In this document: piece by piece, positions 27,001-33,003 of the stretch
Numbering within the stretch: the first letter of the stretch is position 1
How the letters are laid out: every line of letters begins with the position of its first letter
Assembly: GCA_937934745.1 (NCBI GenBank)
Contig: CALGZC010000048.1
Span: 1 to 34,452, forward strand
Direction: 5' to 3'
DNA from: an uncultured Blastocatellia bacterium
GTDB lineage: Bacteria; Acidobacteriota; Blastocatellia; Chloracidobacteriales; Chloracidobacteriaceae
Length of the DNA stretch: 34,452 nt
Notes under the pieces: model-generated
Seen by the model: only the letters and a program-made list of their open reading frames with translations
The model's database searches: none
Told to the model about the DNA's origin: nothing
Position numbers and translations under genes: made by a program

Positions 27001-27738
27001 GGGGCGTATGCCGAGGCGGCGCGTGTCAATGCCGATTTCCCGCAAGTGGATCGCAACGATCCCGCTTCGCCGCGACGGTTGTCGGATCACGATCCGAAGC
27101 GGGTCGTGTTGGTCGTGCCGACGGCCACGCCGGTGCTTCAGAACTGCCGGGTTTCGCTCAATGTGACGAGTCAGGCGCTGTCAGGCAATACCTGCGGCCT
27201 ACCGAATTACGCCGGCGACCTTGTGCTGACGGCCAGCTTGACCAACATTAGCTCACAGGTCATCTCAAATGTCTCGGTGCAGGTGGCGGGCTTGGGCTAC
27301 CCGGACAGTACGCCGACGGGCGTCATCGTCGCCTCGCCGAATCCGCATCGTCTGCTGACGGCGGATAGCGCGACCTGTAGCAGCGGCGGCCAGGCCGGCG
27401 CGAGCCAGTCCACGGTCAACGGCCAGGCGCCAGTTGGCAGCAATACGCCGATTGGGACGCTCAATCCGGGGGACACGCGCGTGCTGACGTTCCGCATTGC
27501 GTTGCCACAGGTGCGACGGCTGCGATTCTTCGTCAATGTCTTCGGCGTTGGCGGAATGGCCTGCCCGGTGGCGTTCAATGAAACCCGCGCTGCCGGCCCC
27601 GTCATGGCGACGACGCTGACGCTCGATAGTTCGGCACTGGGCTTTGAGCTGCTGCGCGACAAAGACGGTGTCATCGTCAAGCCGATTGAAGACCGTTCGG
27701 TGACCGGTCGCACCAAGACGGCAGCCGGGCGGCGATAA
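24100..27738 (+). CDS. Large secreted protein with endonuclease/exonuclease/phosphatase domain
   Basis: A 1212-residue exported protein. A signal peptide (about residues 1-42, cleavage likely after ADA) is followed by a beta-rich N-terminal domain (ETFDSLGTGLPPGW), an Ig-like part and an OB-fold-like segment (VQTTEGVVYGLRSNGFFMQT, near 385-455). The catalytic EEP (exonuclease-endonuclease-phosphatase) domain spans about 660-1007. It has SIASMNLERFFDN, VIGLQEVE (metal-binding Glu, near 717), VINLHQRS, VVIGDFNGF (near 880) and LSDHDPK (near 994); these are the DNase I-like metal and catalytic residues. The C-terminal part (1010-1212) is a further beta domain. It resembles extracellular DNases of the ExeM/YhcR type. 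An AGGAGC site precedes the ATG at 24100. It ends in a strong terminator. Nuclease versus phosphatase activity is not decided by sequence alone. Confidence 0.88.
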   Translation: MKLSVTSVCSPRARRALTLGAVVGAAALFCLPWLRMTRADAALSSPVAVAPAMAMIPYVETFDSLGTGLPPGWTVRTGATATSLGTPVTFSTSPVDWGNTGGAFKNFASANNAGFNATTPPATQDSAPDRALGIRQTGTFGDPGAAFTYQRDTTGETIDTISFDAQMLSVQPRSTTWTLEYGVGTSPTSFVTLATYTDPGVWGNTNISVTLSPTQSADVSNKPSVFFRIVALAASSGSGARDSFGIDNFTLSSGGPPATAPIVPSCPGAVAAFQGTTAVACGLSATDADSVVNNATLFSVTPPTTGFSIVDFAPASSVGGTATATLEIANTVPAGTYAVVVRWSNDETPPQTADCSITVTVAPPATVTPINQIQGTGNTSPLVATVQTTEGVVYGLRSNGFFMQTPDGSALDDGNPNTSEGIFVFTGSAPPVQIGNLVRVRGTVAEFVPSADPNQPSVTQLSGPLTIARLACNAPLPAPTVITSAIASTPSPLEPALPLRYERFEGMRVQVNHLAVVSPTGGNVNETTATATTSGVFYGVVAEPCSSGFCFTRPFREPGIRFPDPVPNGGVTGTLPPPANVPRWDANPELIRVASTGQPGTTALNVHAGNPADLPFAGIVSGLIGAMDYAFRTFTILPEAANPPTFLNPSAGVEAPLPILPSDRVSIASMNLERFFDNRDDPGRSEPVLTATAYNNRLNKFSLQVRNVLRNPDVIGLQEVEAPTNGLTLVIADMAAKLNADNGNPTNGNPSLPFYDGYIFPTNDIGGIAVAYLINVNRITVNSVTQVGASDTYTRPDSSSAILNDRPPIILEAALGSYAFTVINLHQRSLNDIAAGGAPVNGYPNEGYRVRHKRQLQAEFVANLIRQRQILNPNERMVVIGDFNGFQFNDGYADIYNTILGNPPTPPTTGPNADRVVLAPTAAWNPPNPPLVSLTGTAASTDNYSFIFDGSAQTLDQVAVTQNLSAEGAYAEAARVNADFPQVDRNDPASPRRLSDHDPKRVVLVVPTATPVLQNCRVSLNVTSQALSGNTCGLPNYAGDLVLTASLTNISSQVISNVSVQVAGLGYPDSTPTGVIVASPNPHRLLTADSATCSSGGQAGASQSTVNGQAPVGSNTPIGTLNPGDTRVLTFRIALPQVRRLRFFVNVFGVGGMACPVAFNETRAAGPVMATTLTLDSSALGFELLRDKDGVIVKPIEDRSVTGRTKTAAGRR

Positions 27739-27779
27739 GGCGACGTAAATCATAACGACGTTCCCGTTTTGGCTTTCTG

Positions 27780-27817
27780 GGTGGTGGAGCGTTGTCTCCG
27801 CCACCTTTGTTTGTTTG
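27780..27817 (+). terminator. Rho-independent terminator after the secreted nuclease gene
   Basis: GGTGGTGGAG (27780-27789) pairs with CTCCGCCACC (27796-27805), with one G-U pair, across a 6-base loop. TTTGTTTGTTTG follows. It starts 42 bases after the nuclease stop codon. Confidence 0.85.
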
Positions 27818-28068
27818 AGCGGGTGATTGCGCTGCCTTCTGAGAGAACAACGCTTGATGCCGCCTGCTCCCTGGCATCTTCTGCGCACGGGATGGTCTGC
27901 TTGCGTCGTTCTGTCCTCCAAGGATGTTTGGGTGTCGCGCGAATGTGCAATCTTCCCTGGTCTGTCACCGTTGCAACTCCCGGTCGCACATCGCAACCCC
28001 GGAGAGAACGGAGGGAATGGGGGGAACAAATGAAGGTTGGCGAGACCGGCTGGACGCAGTACAGTGGT

Positions 28069-28096
28069 ACCGTTGGTGCTTGTCGGCACCAACGGT
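28069..28096 (+). promoter_or_regulatory. Perfect 11-bp hairpin upstream of the small-gene cluster
   Basis: ACCGTTGGTGC and GCACCAACGGT pair perfectly around a TTGTCG loop. No T-tract follows, so it is not an obvious terminator. It lies 122 bases before the first small gene and could be a leader structure, an operator or part of a small RNA. No known RNA family was recognised. Confidence 0.45.
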
Positions 28097-28218
28097 GAGT
28101 GCTAAGAAAGTATCTGTCGAACAAGCACCTGTCCTATGAACTGTGGGTGTCCGTGCTGTGCAGCCGATGGTGACCTGCATAATCTGTGTGGACGTGAGCT
28201 GTATGGGTAGGTAGCGTC

Positions 28219-28416
28219 ATGCGACTTCAGATTTGGTTCGTCGGCACTGTGGAGCCGGTGGAGGTTCGCATGGACACTGAAGTAGAAAATGCCGACGCGC
28301 TTGGTATTTTGTTGTCACAAGCGCGCTGGTTGGCAGTAGATGGGGGTAGGCTGATCAATTTAGCGAACGTCCGCATGATTCGTCTTCTTCAAGCCAATGA
28401 AGCGGATCACTCTTGA
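28219..28416 (+). CDS. Small protein of unknown function (65 aa)
   Basis: This 65-residue protein starts with MRLQIWFVGTVEPVEV and contains a central DALGILLSQARWLAVDGG and a final INLANVRMIRLL. The pattern is mostly beta strands with one short helix, with no membrane segment and no Cys. A GGTAGG sequence lies upstream of the ATG at 28219, giving a fair ribosome-binding site. It is the first of several short plus-strand genes with close spacing; the next gene starts 24 bases on. I do not recognise the family. Confidence 0.55.
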   Translation: MRLQIWFVGTVEPVEVRMDTEVENADALGILLSQARWLAVDGGRLINLANVRMIRLLQANEADHS

Positions 28417-28439
28417 GACGTGGGAGTGGAGAGAAAAAC

Positions 28440-28691
28440 ATGCTCTTTGGTAAGAAGCCCAAGAAATCGGCGACATTGCTGGAGTATGGCACGGTGACTG
28501 GCCAGGTCACCGGGCACAATGAAATCAAAACCACCGACGGCAAGACGTATCGGCTGTTTGAGAATCCTATTCATCTGAAAGACACCGAGCCGCGTCCACT
28601 TGACGTTTCGGGTAAGTTGGGCGCCACCATCAAGGTAGCCGGTAGTGTGGGGTCAGATGTTGTTTATGAAGCTAAATTGGTGACGTCCTGA
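28440..28691 (+). CDS. Small beta-rich protein of unknown function (83 aa)
   Basis: An 83-residue protein with a basic start (MLFGKKPKKSATLLEYGTV). Short alternating strands follow, such as GQVTGHNEIKTTDGKTYRLF and GKLGATIKVAGSVGSDVVY, and suggest a small beta-barrel, possibly OB-like. The ATG at 28440 is chosen over an in-frame ATG at 28413 because GGAGAG lies just upstream and the sequence then begins with family-like residues. There is no signal peptide or membrane segment. It lies between other small genes and its stop (TGATG) abuts the next possible start. Function unknown. Confidence 0.6.
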   Translation: MLFGKKPKKSATLLEYGTVTGQVTGHNEIKTTDGKTYRLFENPIHLKDTEPRPLDVSGKLGATIKVAGSVGSDVVYEAKLVTS

Positions 28692-28852
28692 TGGTTGAAA
28701 GTGGGGTCCGGGAGCAGCGGCTTTCAGTCGAGTGCTGTGCACAGTCCAGATCGCCGCAACCCCTGGTCCCCAAACAAAACTTTGGCGGTGTGTTCGGGCT
28801 TGATTTCTTGTTGCCGAAGGACCGGGGCGCTGGAACAAAGCTATGTCGGTGA
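28691..28852 (+). CDS. Possible 53-aa open frame between two small genes (doubtful)
   Basis: An ATG overlaps the preceding stop by one base (TGATG) and the frame runs to a TGA at 28850-28852, overlapping the next gene by ten bases. The product (MVESGVREQRLSVECC at its start) has no recognisable features and no good ribosome-binding site. It is listed because its junctions look like coupled genes, but it may be spacer. Confidence 0.25.
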   Translation: MVESGVREQRLSVECCAQSRSPQPLVPKQNFGGVFGLDFLLPKDRGAGTKLCR

Positions 28853-29016
28853 TTGAGTTTGTGATGTACGTCATAGCTTATGTAGCGGTGGGCTTCTTGT
28901 TTGTACGCTTTGGGTTGCGTACGTCTGAAGGCCCGCTGACGAATGCCCAGGCACTGAAAATTGCCCTACCGGTCGGTTTGGCGATGGCCTTTGCCACACT
29001 TTACTTTAACCTTTAG
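28843..29016 (+). CDS. Small two-helix membrane protein (57 aa)
   Basis: A 57-residue frame from ATG 28843 to TAG 29014-29016. The sequence starts with MSVIEFVMYVIAYVAVGFLF, a clear first membrane helix. A loop follows (VRFGLRTSEGPLTNAQ), then a second helix (ALKIALPVGLAMAFATLYF) and a two-residue end. The hydrophobic-loop-hydrophobic layout and clean ends make it likely to be real despite a weak ribosome-binding site. Proteins of this form are often minor subunits or stabilisers of membrane complexes, but no partner can be named from the window. Confidence 0.6.
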   Translation: MSVIEFVMYVIAYVAVGFLFVRFGLRTSEGPLTNAQALKIALPVGLAMAFATLYFNL

Positions 29017-29075
29017 ACGGCGGTGAGAACCTTGAACTGAGTCTGACTTTTGCGTTTGACGCTAGGGAGGACCTT

Positions 29076-29267
29076 ATGGGCCAGTACGTGCGTGAACCAT
29101 ACGAAGGCTATCTGGGTGGAGCATTCCACACCTACGCCGAAAGCTTCGGAGAACTTGTTGCGAGTATTGTCGAAGCCATCGGTGCTTTACTGAAAACCCT
29201 TGCCGAAGGTGCGATTGCCCTCATTTCGACGCTCATGCAGCCTCAGCCGACAACGCCGGCAGCCTGA
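29076..29267 (+). CDS. Small amphipathic protein of unknown function (63 aa)
   Basis: A 63-residue protein. The N-terminus is aromatic and polar (MGQYVREPYEGYLGGAFHTY). It is followed by a long amphipathic or hydrophobic helix (ESFGELVASIVEAIGALLKT and on through EGAIALISTLM) and a Pro/Thr tail (QPQPTTPAA). A strong ribosome-binding site, AGGGAGG, lies 5 bases before the ATG at 29076, so expression is likely. It could lie on a membrane or self-associate. I considered a chlorosome or photosystem small subunit but could not align it to any I know. It is the last of the small-gene run before the hydrolase gene. Confidence 0.65.
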   Translation: MGQYVREPYEGYLGGAFHTYAESFGELVASIVEAIGALLKTLAEGAIALISTLMQPQPTTPAA

Positions 29268-29289
29268 AGGTAACCGCCTGAAGGCAACC
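29262..29289 (+). repeat. Two tandem 14-base imperfect repeats
   Basis: GCCTGAAGGTAACC (29262-29275) is directly followed by GCCTGAAGGCAACC, differing at one base, and then a partial third copy (TGAAAGC). The first copy contains the stop codon of the 63-residue gene. It is probably a small local duplication. Confidence 0.6.
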
Positions 29290-29378
29290 TGAAAGCAGGA
29301 CGGGAATGACGGCGCGTAGCAGCCTGCGTCGTACAGTCTGCACGCAGTCCTGTGCAGGACAAACGGCAGCGCTAGTGA

Positions 29379-30023
29379 GTGGCGGTGACGGCACTTTTGC
29401 TTGACGGCCCGGTGGGTTCGCTGGAAGCTCTTTACACGCCGGCACCAAACCCACGTGGCTGGGCAGTCGTTGTGTGCCACCCGCACCCAGTGTTTGGCGG
29501 TACGATGCACAACCGTGTTGTCTTTCGCACGGCAAAAGCCTTTGTCGCCGCCGGAGCACACGTTCTCCGCTTCAATTTTCGGGGTGTCGGAGCGAGTCGC
29601 GGCGGCTACGACGGGGGGATTGGTGAGCAGGACGATGTCGTTGCTGCGCTCGCGTATCTACACCGACGACACCCTGATAACCCGCTTGTTGTGGCGGGTT
29701 TTTCTTTTGGGTCCTGGGTCGGCTTTCGGGCTGCGCTACGTTGTCCACAGGTTAGGGGCCTGTTAGGCGTTGGTATCCCTATAGCGCACTTTGATTTTTC
29801 GTTTTTGTGTCCGGTTGCGTTGCCCAAATGGGTCGTCCAGGGGGAGCAAGATGCGTTCGGCCCTGCCGCAGCGGTCGCAGCGTGGTTGTCCCGCTGTTGT
29901 GAACCGAAAGGGATGACGATGGTGCGGCAGGCAAATCATTTTTTTGATGGTCGCCAAACAGAACTTGCGACGGCGCTCACGGACGCCGTAGTGTGGTTAC
30001 AGAACCAGCTTGTTCACATTTAG
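29379..30023 (+). CDS. Alpha/beta hydrolase (dienelactone hydrolase-like)
   Basis: A 214-residue cytoplasmic hydrolase. It has the oxyanion-region motif CHPHPVFGGTMHN (residues 33-45), RFNFRGVGASRGGYDGG, the nucleophile elbow GFSFGS with Ser109, and a likely acid Asp158 (QGEQDAFGP). The catalytic histidine is probably His187 in QANHFFDG. This HPHP-type family is widespread in bacteria and its substrates are mostly unknown; esters or small lactones are likely. The GTG at 29379 is used; there is no strong ribosome-binding site. It lies 111 bases after the 63-residue gene and 55 bases before the next small membrane protein gene, all on the same strand. Confidence 0.88.
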   Translation: MAVTALLLDGPVGSLEALYTPAPNPRGWAVVVCHPHPVFGGTMHNRVVFRTAKAFVAAGAHVLRFNFRGVGASRGGYDGGIGEQDDVVAALAYLHRRHPDNPLVVAGFSFGSWVGFRAALRCPQVRGLLGVGIPIAHFDFSFLCPVALPKWVVQGEQDAFGPAAAVAAWLSRCCEPKGMTMVRQANHFFDGRQTELATALTDAVVWLQNQLVHI

Positions 30024-30078
30024 GAAGCGGACGCCAAGACTGAAGCCAATGGGCGAGAAGCCCTCTGTGAGGTGCACG

Positions 30079-30387
30079 ATGTCCATGCCAACGATGGATA
30101 AACCGGATATACGCACCTCAGCGGCTTCCAAAGCCGCTGAGGTGCCGACTGCTACTGACACCGCACAGATGGTGAACCACAATCCGGCGACCGAGACGTT
30201 GGAAGAAGAAAGTTTCAAGCAACTGCTCCGGGACTTCGTGCTGGGACGAAGCCAGAACCCAGATGACATGCCGGGGCTGCGGTTTTACATCGTGTTCGCC
30301 GGGATGTTGGCGCTGGCGCTGCTCGGCGTTGCCGTGGTTGCGACGCTCCTCGGCCTGATCCGGTGGATCGGTCTTTTATTCCGTTAG
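30079..30387 (+). CDS. Small C-terminally anchored membrane protein (102 aa)
   Basis: This protein has a low-complexity N-terminal half (Ala, Thr and Ser rich) and an acidic helix (ETLEEESFKQLLRDFVLG). A single strong membrane helix near the C-terminus (FYIVFAGMLALALLGVAVVA and following residues) makes it tail-anchored. The ATG at 30079 is chosen because GAGGTG lies four bases upstream. In-frame ATGs at 30010 and 30049 would extend it and one at 30169 would shorten it. A perfect 15-bp hairpin lies in codons 12-23 (30113-30145). I do not recognise the family. It is convergent with the SH3 protein gene. Confidence 0.6.
   Translation: MSMPTMDKPDIRTSAASKAAEVPTATDTAQMVNHNPATETLEEESFKQLLRDFVLGRSQNPDDMPGLRFYIVFAGMLALALLGVAVVATLLGLIRWIGLLFR
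30113..30145 (+). repeat. Perfect 15-bp inverted repeat with 3-base loop inside coding sequence
   Basis: GCACCTCAGCGGCTT (30113-30127) and AAGCCGCTGAGGTGC (30131-30145) are exact reverse complements around CCA. In RNA this would be a very stable hairpin starting 32 bases after the start codon. The first eight bases of the left arm are also complementary to TGAGGTGC at 30068-30075, which contains the ribosome-binding site, so two mutually exclusive pairings are possible. Confidence 0.8.
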
Positions 30388-30494
30388 ATCGCATCACGCC
30401 ATTCGGCGGCCAACCCGGAATCAGCATGTGACTCAACGCAGGGGATGCACTGTGCTGAAGTCCGTCTGGCTCCGCATCTGACCGGCAACAGGCG

Positions 30495-31541
30495 CTAGCT
30501 GCGTCTAGGTTGGTTGGGCATCATAGGTGGCAACTTGCCCTTCCTGACCGTCCACACGTTGTTGAGCAGTTCGGCCGTATACTCGACCTGCGTCACGTTT
30601 CCGGCTTTGTCCATCAGCGGGACGAGAAACTTGGCTTGCGTTTCACTCTCAGTCTGATAGGTGACCGGATACAGTCCTCGCACAGGTAACTCGTAGTATG
30701 CCGATGTGTAGTTGCCGGTTTTGGGATCAAACCGAACAACGTAAATGCGGTCAAAATCCGCTATTGGGTCGTTGCTGAAGATCTGCTTGTCAAGCAGGAA
30801 GTAGTTTTTCAACACAGCGCCACTTTTATCGAGTGTTGCGCCGAAGGGAATGGCCCCGACCATACGCCGCCCGCTACCGATAATCCCGGCGACGGCGGGT
30901 GGCTCAATAAGTTCGACCGAGCCGCCGTACAACCATCCAACCCGGTAGATAGAACTTTCCGGGAAGCGCACAAGATACCACGTGTCGTACTTGATGTCGG
31001 ATTCATCTGTTGTTGGTTTTTCGTTCTCATCCGTTGTGGGTGTACGTCGTTCAACCCGCTGCCGCTTGAGAACATCGAATTCAGTCCCGCCTTTGAGAAC
31101 GGTGATGACCTCCGCCTCCCGGCTAGGTTGAATCCTCAGGCGTGTCTCGCGCTTGAGACGACCACCGATCTGTGCCTGGACGGCGGCGTATTCTTGTTCG
31201 AGAGCCTGACAGGCATCCAGCAAGCGCCGTGGGATGACATGCCGCGCTTCAATCCACCCGAACTTAGACTCACCTTCCTTACGGATTTTTACCCATTCGA
31301 TGCCGTTAACTTCCGCGCGGTGATAAATAGCCACCCGGTCGCCTTTCCGAAGTTGTCCAATTTTGGAGTTAACAAGGGCCGTCGAGTTGAAAACATCCAC
31401 ACCCTCGTTCACAACCACGCTGTCATCTATTTTGGCACCCCTCACGACATCCTTTAGGCAGGCTGTTTGCCCGAGTAGGATGAACAGGGTGGCAACGGCA
31501 AACAACCAATCGCAACGCTGTCGTAGTGGGCTGGTCAACAT
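30495..31541 (-). CDS. Exported protein with two bacterial SH3-like domains
   Basis: A 348-residue protein that begins with a signal sequence (MLTSPLRQRCDWLFAVATLF onward to LGQTAC). The Cys after QTA could be a lipidation site, although the lipobox is imperfect. The first SH3-like domain is about residues 40-105 (VFNSTALVNSKIGQLRKGDRV, WVKIRKEG, FGWIEARHV). The second follows a short helix (TRLRIQPSREAEVITVLKGG, TWYLVRFPE, VGWLYGGSVE). The C-terminal third is a separate beta-rich region that reads like a variable or force-value module (KFLVPLMDKAGNVTQVEY). Such proteins usually bind the cell wall. The frame is open to 31853, but the ATG at 31541 is where the signal begins. It is divergent from ddl. 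Confidence 0.82.
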   Translation of the reverse strand: MLTSPLRQRCDWLFAVATLFILLGQTACLKDVVRGAKIDDSVVVNEGVDVFNSTALVNSKIGQLRKGDRVAIYHRAEVNGIEWVKIRKEGESKFGWIEARHVIPRRLLDACQALEQEYAAVQAQIGGRLKRETRLRIQPSREAEVITVLKGGTEFDVLKRQRVERRTPTTDENEKPTTDESDIKYDTWYLVRFPESSIYRVGWLYGGSVELIEPPAVAGIIGSGRRMVGAIPFGATLDKSGAVLKNYFLLDKQIFSNDPIADFDRIYVVRFDPKTGNYTSAYYELPVRGLYPVTYQTESETQAKFLVPLMDKAGNVTQVEYTAELLNNVWTVRKGKLPPMMPNQPRRS

Positions 31542-31747
31542 GCAGGGCCAGTGTGTGGGGTAGTAGATGGAACAAACACCTTTTGCCACAGTCAGGGGGC
31601 TCTGCGCCCAAGATAGACAAAAATCATAGGTGCCAGACCAACGGTAAAACGCTATCGTAGCCTTTTTGCCGACGCAACGCCTGCTGTCGGCACGTGAGCC
31701 GGCCGCAGTGGTCAGCAGTTCGGTTGCCGGGTGAAGGAGGTACTCAG

Positions 31748-32863
31748 GTGTCGAAAAAAATGACGGTCGGCGTTGTTTTTGGAGGGCGTTCGAGTGAACA
31801 CGAAGTGTCACTGCGTTCGGCGGCGACCATTCTTGCAGCGCTAGATGCGGCACGTTATCACACAGTTCCGGTCTGTATTACGCGCAGCGGGGAGTGGCTG
31901 ACCGGTGCTGCCGCGCTGGCCCTGCTCCGGGCAGAGGCATCGCCGTTGCACCCTGCGGAAGCGTCAGTCAGGCAGGCGGCGACGCCGGCACAGGTCTTGG
32001 CTTCGCTGACCGGTGCACTTGGAGAACTCGATGTCGTGATTCCCGTGTTGCACGGCACCTATGGCGAAGATGGCACAATCCAAGGATTGCTGGAAATGCT
32101 GAACTTGCCATACGTTGGCTGCGGTGTTCTGGCTTCTGCCGCCGGCATGGACAAAATTGTGATGAAGCAGTTGTTTCGGGAGGCCGGCTTGCCTACGGTT
32201 TCGTTTCGCTGGTTGACGACCCAAGCCTGGTCATCTGATAGTCGGCGATTGACGGACGACATTCTGGGTGAACTTGGATTGCCGGTGTTTGTCAAGCCGG
32301 CCAATCTCGGTTCATCCGTCGGCATTACGCGCGTGGACGATCCGTCCAAGTTCGGCGCGGCCGTAGAACTGGCAGCACGCTATGACCGTCGCATCCTGGT
32401 TGAGCAAGGTCACGTTGTACGGGAAATTGAGGTGAGCGTTTTAGGTAATGATCGGCCGGAAGCCAGTCTCCCCGGTGAGATTGTCAGCAGCGCCGCGTTT
32501 TACGACTATGCCGACAAGTATTCACCTACCAGCCGGTCACAGTTGCTCATTCCCGCCCCGCTGACGCCGGAACAAACGGAGGCAGTGCAGCATCTGGCAG
32601 TGCGAGCATTCCAAGCGATTGATGGCGCGGGATTAGCGCGTGTAGATTTTTTCCTGTTGCGCCAAACAAACACCATTGTCGTCAACGAAATCAATACAAT
32701 GCCCGGTTTTACGCGCATCAGCATGTACCCCAAGCTATGGGAGGCGAGTGGGCGACCGCTAGCGTCGGTTTTGGACCGACTCATTGAACTGGCCCTGGCC
32801 CGCCATGCCGAAAAAGCACGGCTTGCACGCGGTCCTATGCTGGAACCGGTCAGTCCGGCATGA
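31748..32863 (+). CDS. ddl: D-alanine--D-alanine ligase
   Basis: It makes the D-Ala-D-Ala dipeptide for peptidoglycan, using ATP. This ATP-grasp enzyme has VVFGGRSSEHEVSLRSA at the N-terminus, PVLHGTYGEDGTIQGLLE (about residues 99-116), GMDKIVMKQLF, VFVKPANLGSSVGITRV, FYDYADKYSP and VVNEINTMPGFTRISMYPKL. The YDYxxKY block points to a D-Ala-specific rather than D-lactate ligase. The length is 371 residues from the GTG at 31748. An excellent ribosome-binding site, AAGGAGG at 31734-31740, lies seven bases upstream and decides this start over GTG 31694 or ATG 31760. It is divergent from the SH3 protein gene and followed by the VWA protein. Confidence 0.96.
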   Translation: MSKKMTVGVVFGGRSSEHEVSLRSAATILAALDAARYHTVPVCITRSGEWLTGAAALALLRAEASPLHPAEASVRQAATPAQVLASLTGALGELDVVIPVLHGTYGEDGTIQGLLEMLNLPYVGCGVLASAAGMDKIVMKQLFREAGLPTVSFRWLTTQAWSSDSRRLTDDILGELGLPVFVKPANLGSSVGITRVDDPSKFGAAVELAARYDRRILVEQGHVVREIEVSVLGNDRPEASLPGEIVSSAAFYDYADKYSPTSRSQLLIPAPLTPEQTEAVQHLAVRAFQAIDGAGLARVDFFLLRQTNTIVVNEINTMPGFTRISMYPKLWEASGRPLASVLDRLIELALARHAEKARLARGPMLEPVSPA

Positions 32864-33003
32864 GACGACCGCACCGCTGGAACATTGCTGCTGAAACGTT
32901 TGTTGAGAATCTTTTTGTGTGCCCAGCGTCTCCAAGGCTGCACGAAACGTCAAACCAGCATCTAGCAAACCAGCGTCTAACAGGAGTTGAGACAAAGACC
33001 GTT

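Larger units (their letters stand above)
27739..28218. other. Intergenic region with two hairpins, no gene called
   Basis: These 480 bases separate the nuclease gene from the small-gene cluster. They contain the nuclease terminator, a second perfect hairpin at 28069-28096 and, nearer the next gene, a CATAAT hexamer (28178-28183) that could be a -10 element, without a good -35. Open frames on both strands (27769-28098 plus, 27750-28124 minus) overlap, are rich in Cys/Arg/Trp and lack ribosome-binding sites, so I do not call them. Confidence 0.5.

Noticed and set aside
25651-27090. 479-residue minus-strand frame opposite the secreted nuclease
   Set aside because: High GC makes long antisense frames common; the plus-strand frame carries all the EEP catalytic motifs and a signal peptide.
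27739-28218. Known structured RNA (SRP RNA, 6S RNA, tmRNA)
   Set aside because: The hairpins here do not show the conserved loops of those RNAs.
29076-29267. Chlorosome protein CsmA homologue
   Set aside because: Size and an amphipathic helix are similar, but I could not match the residues that define CsmA, so the name is not supported.
31542-31853. N-terminal extension of the SH3 protein (104 extra residues)
   Set aside because: It would overlap the ddl start region and precede an obvious signal sequence that should be at the N-terminus.
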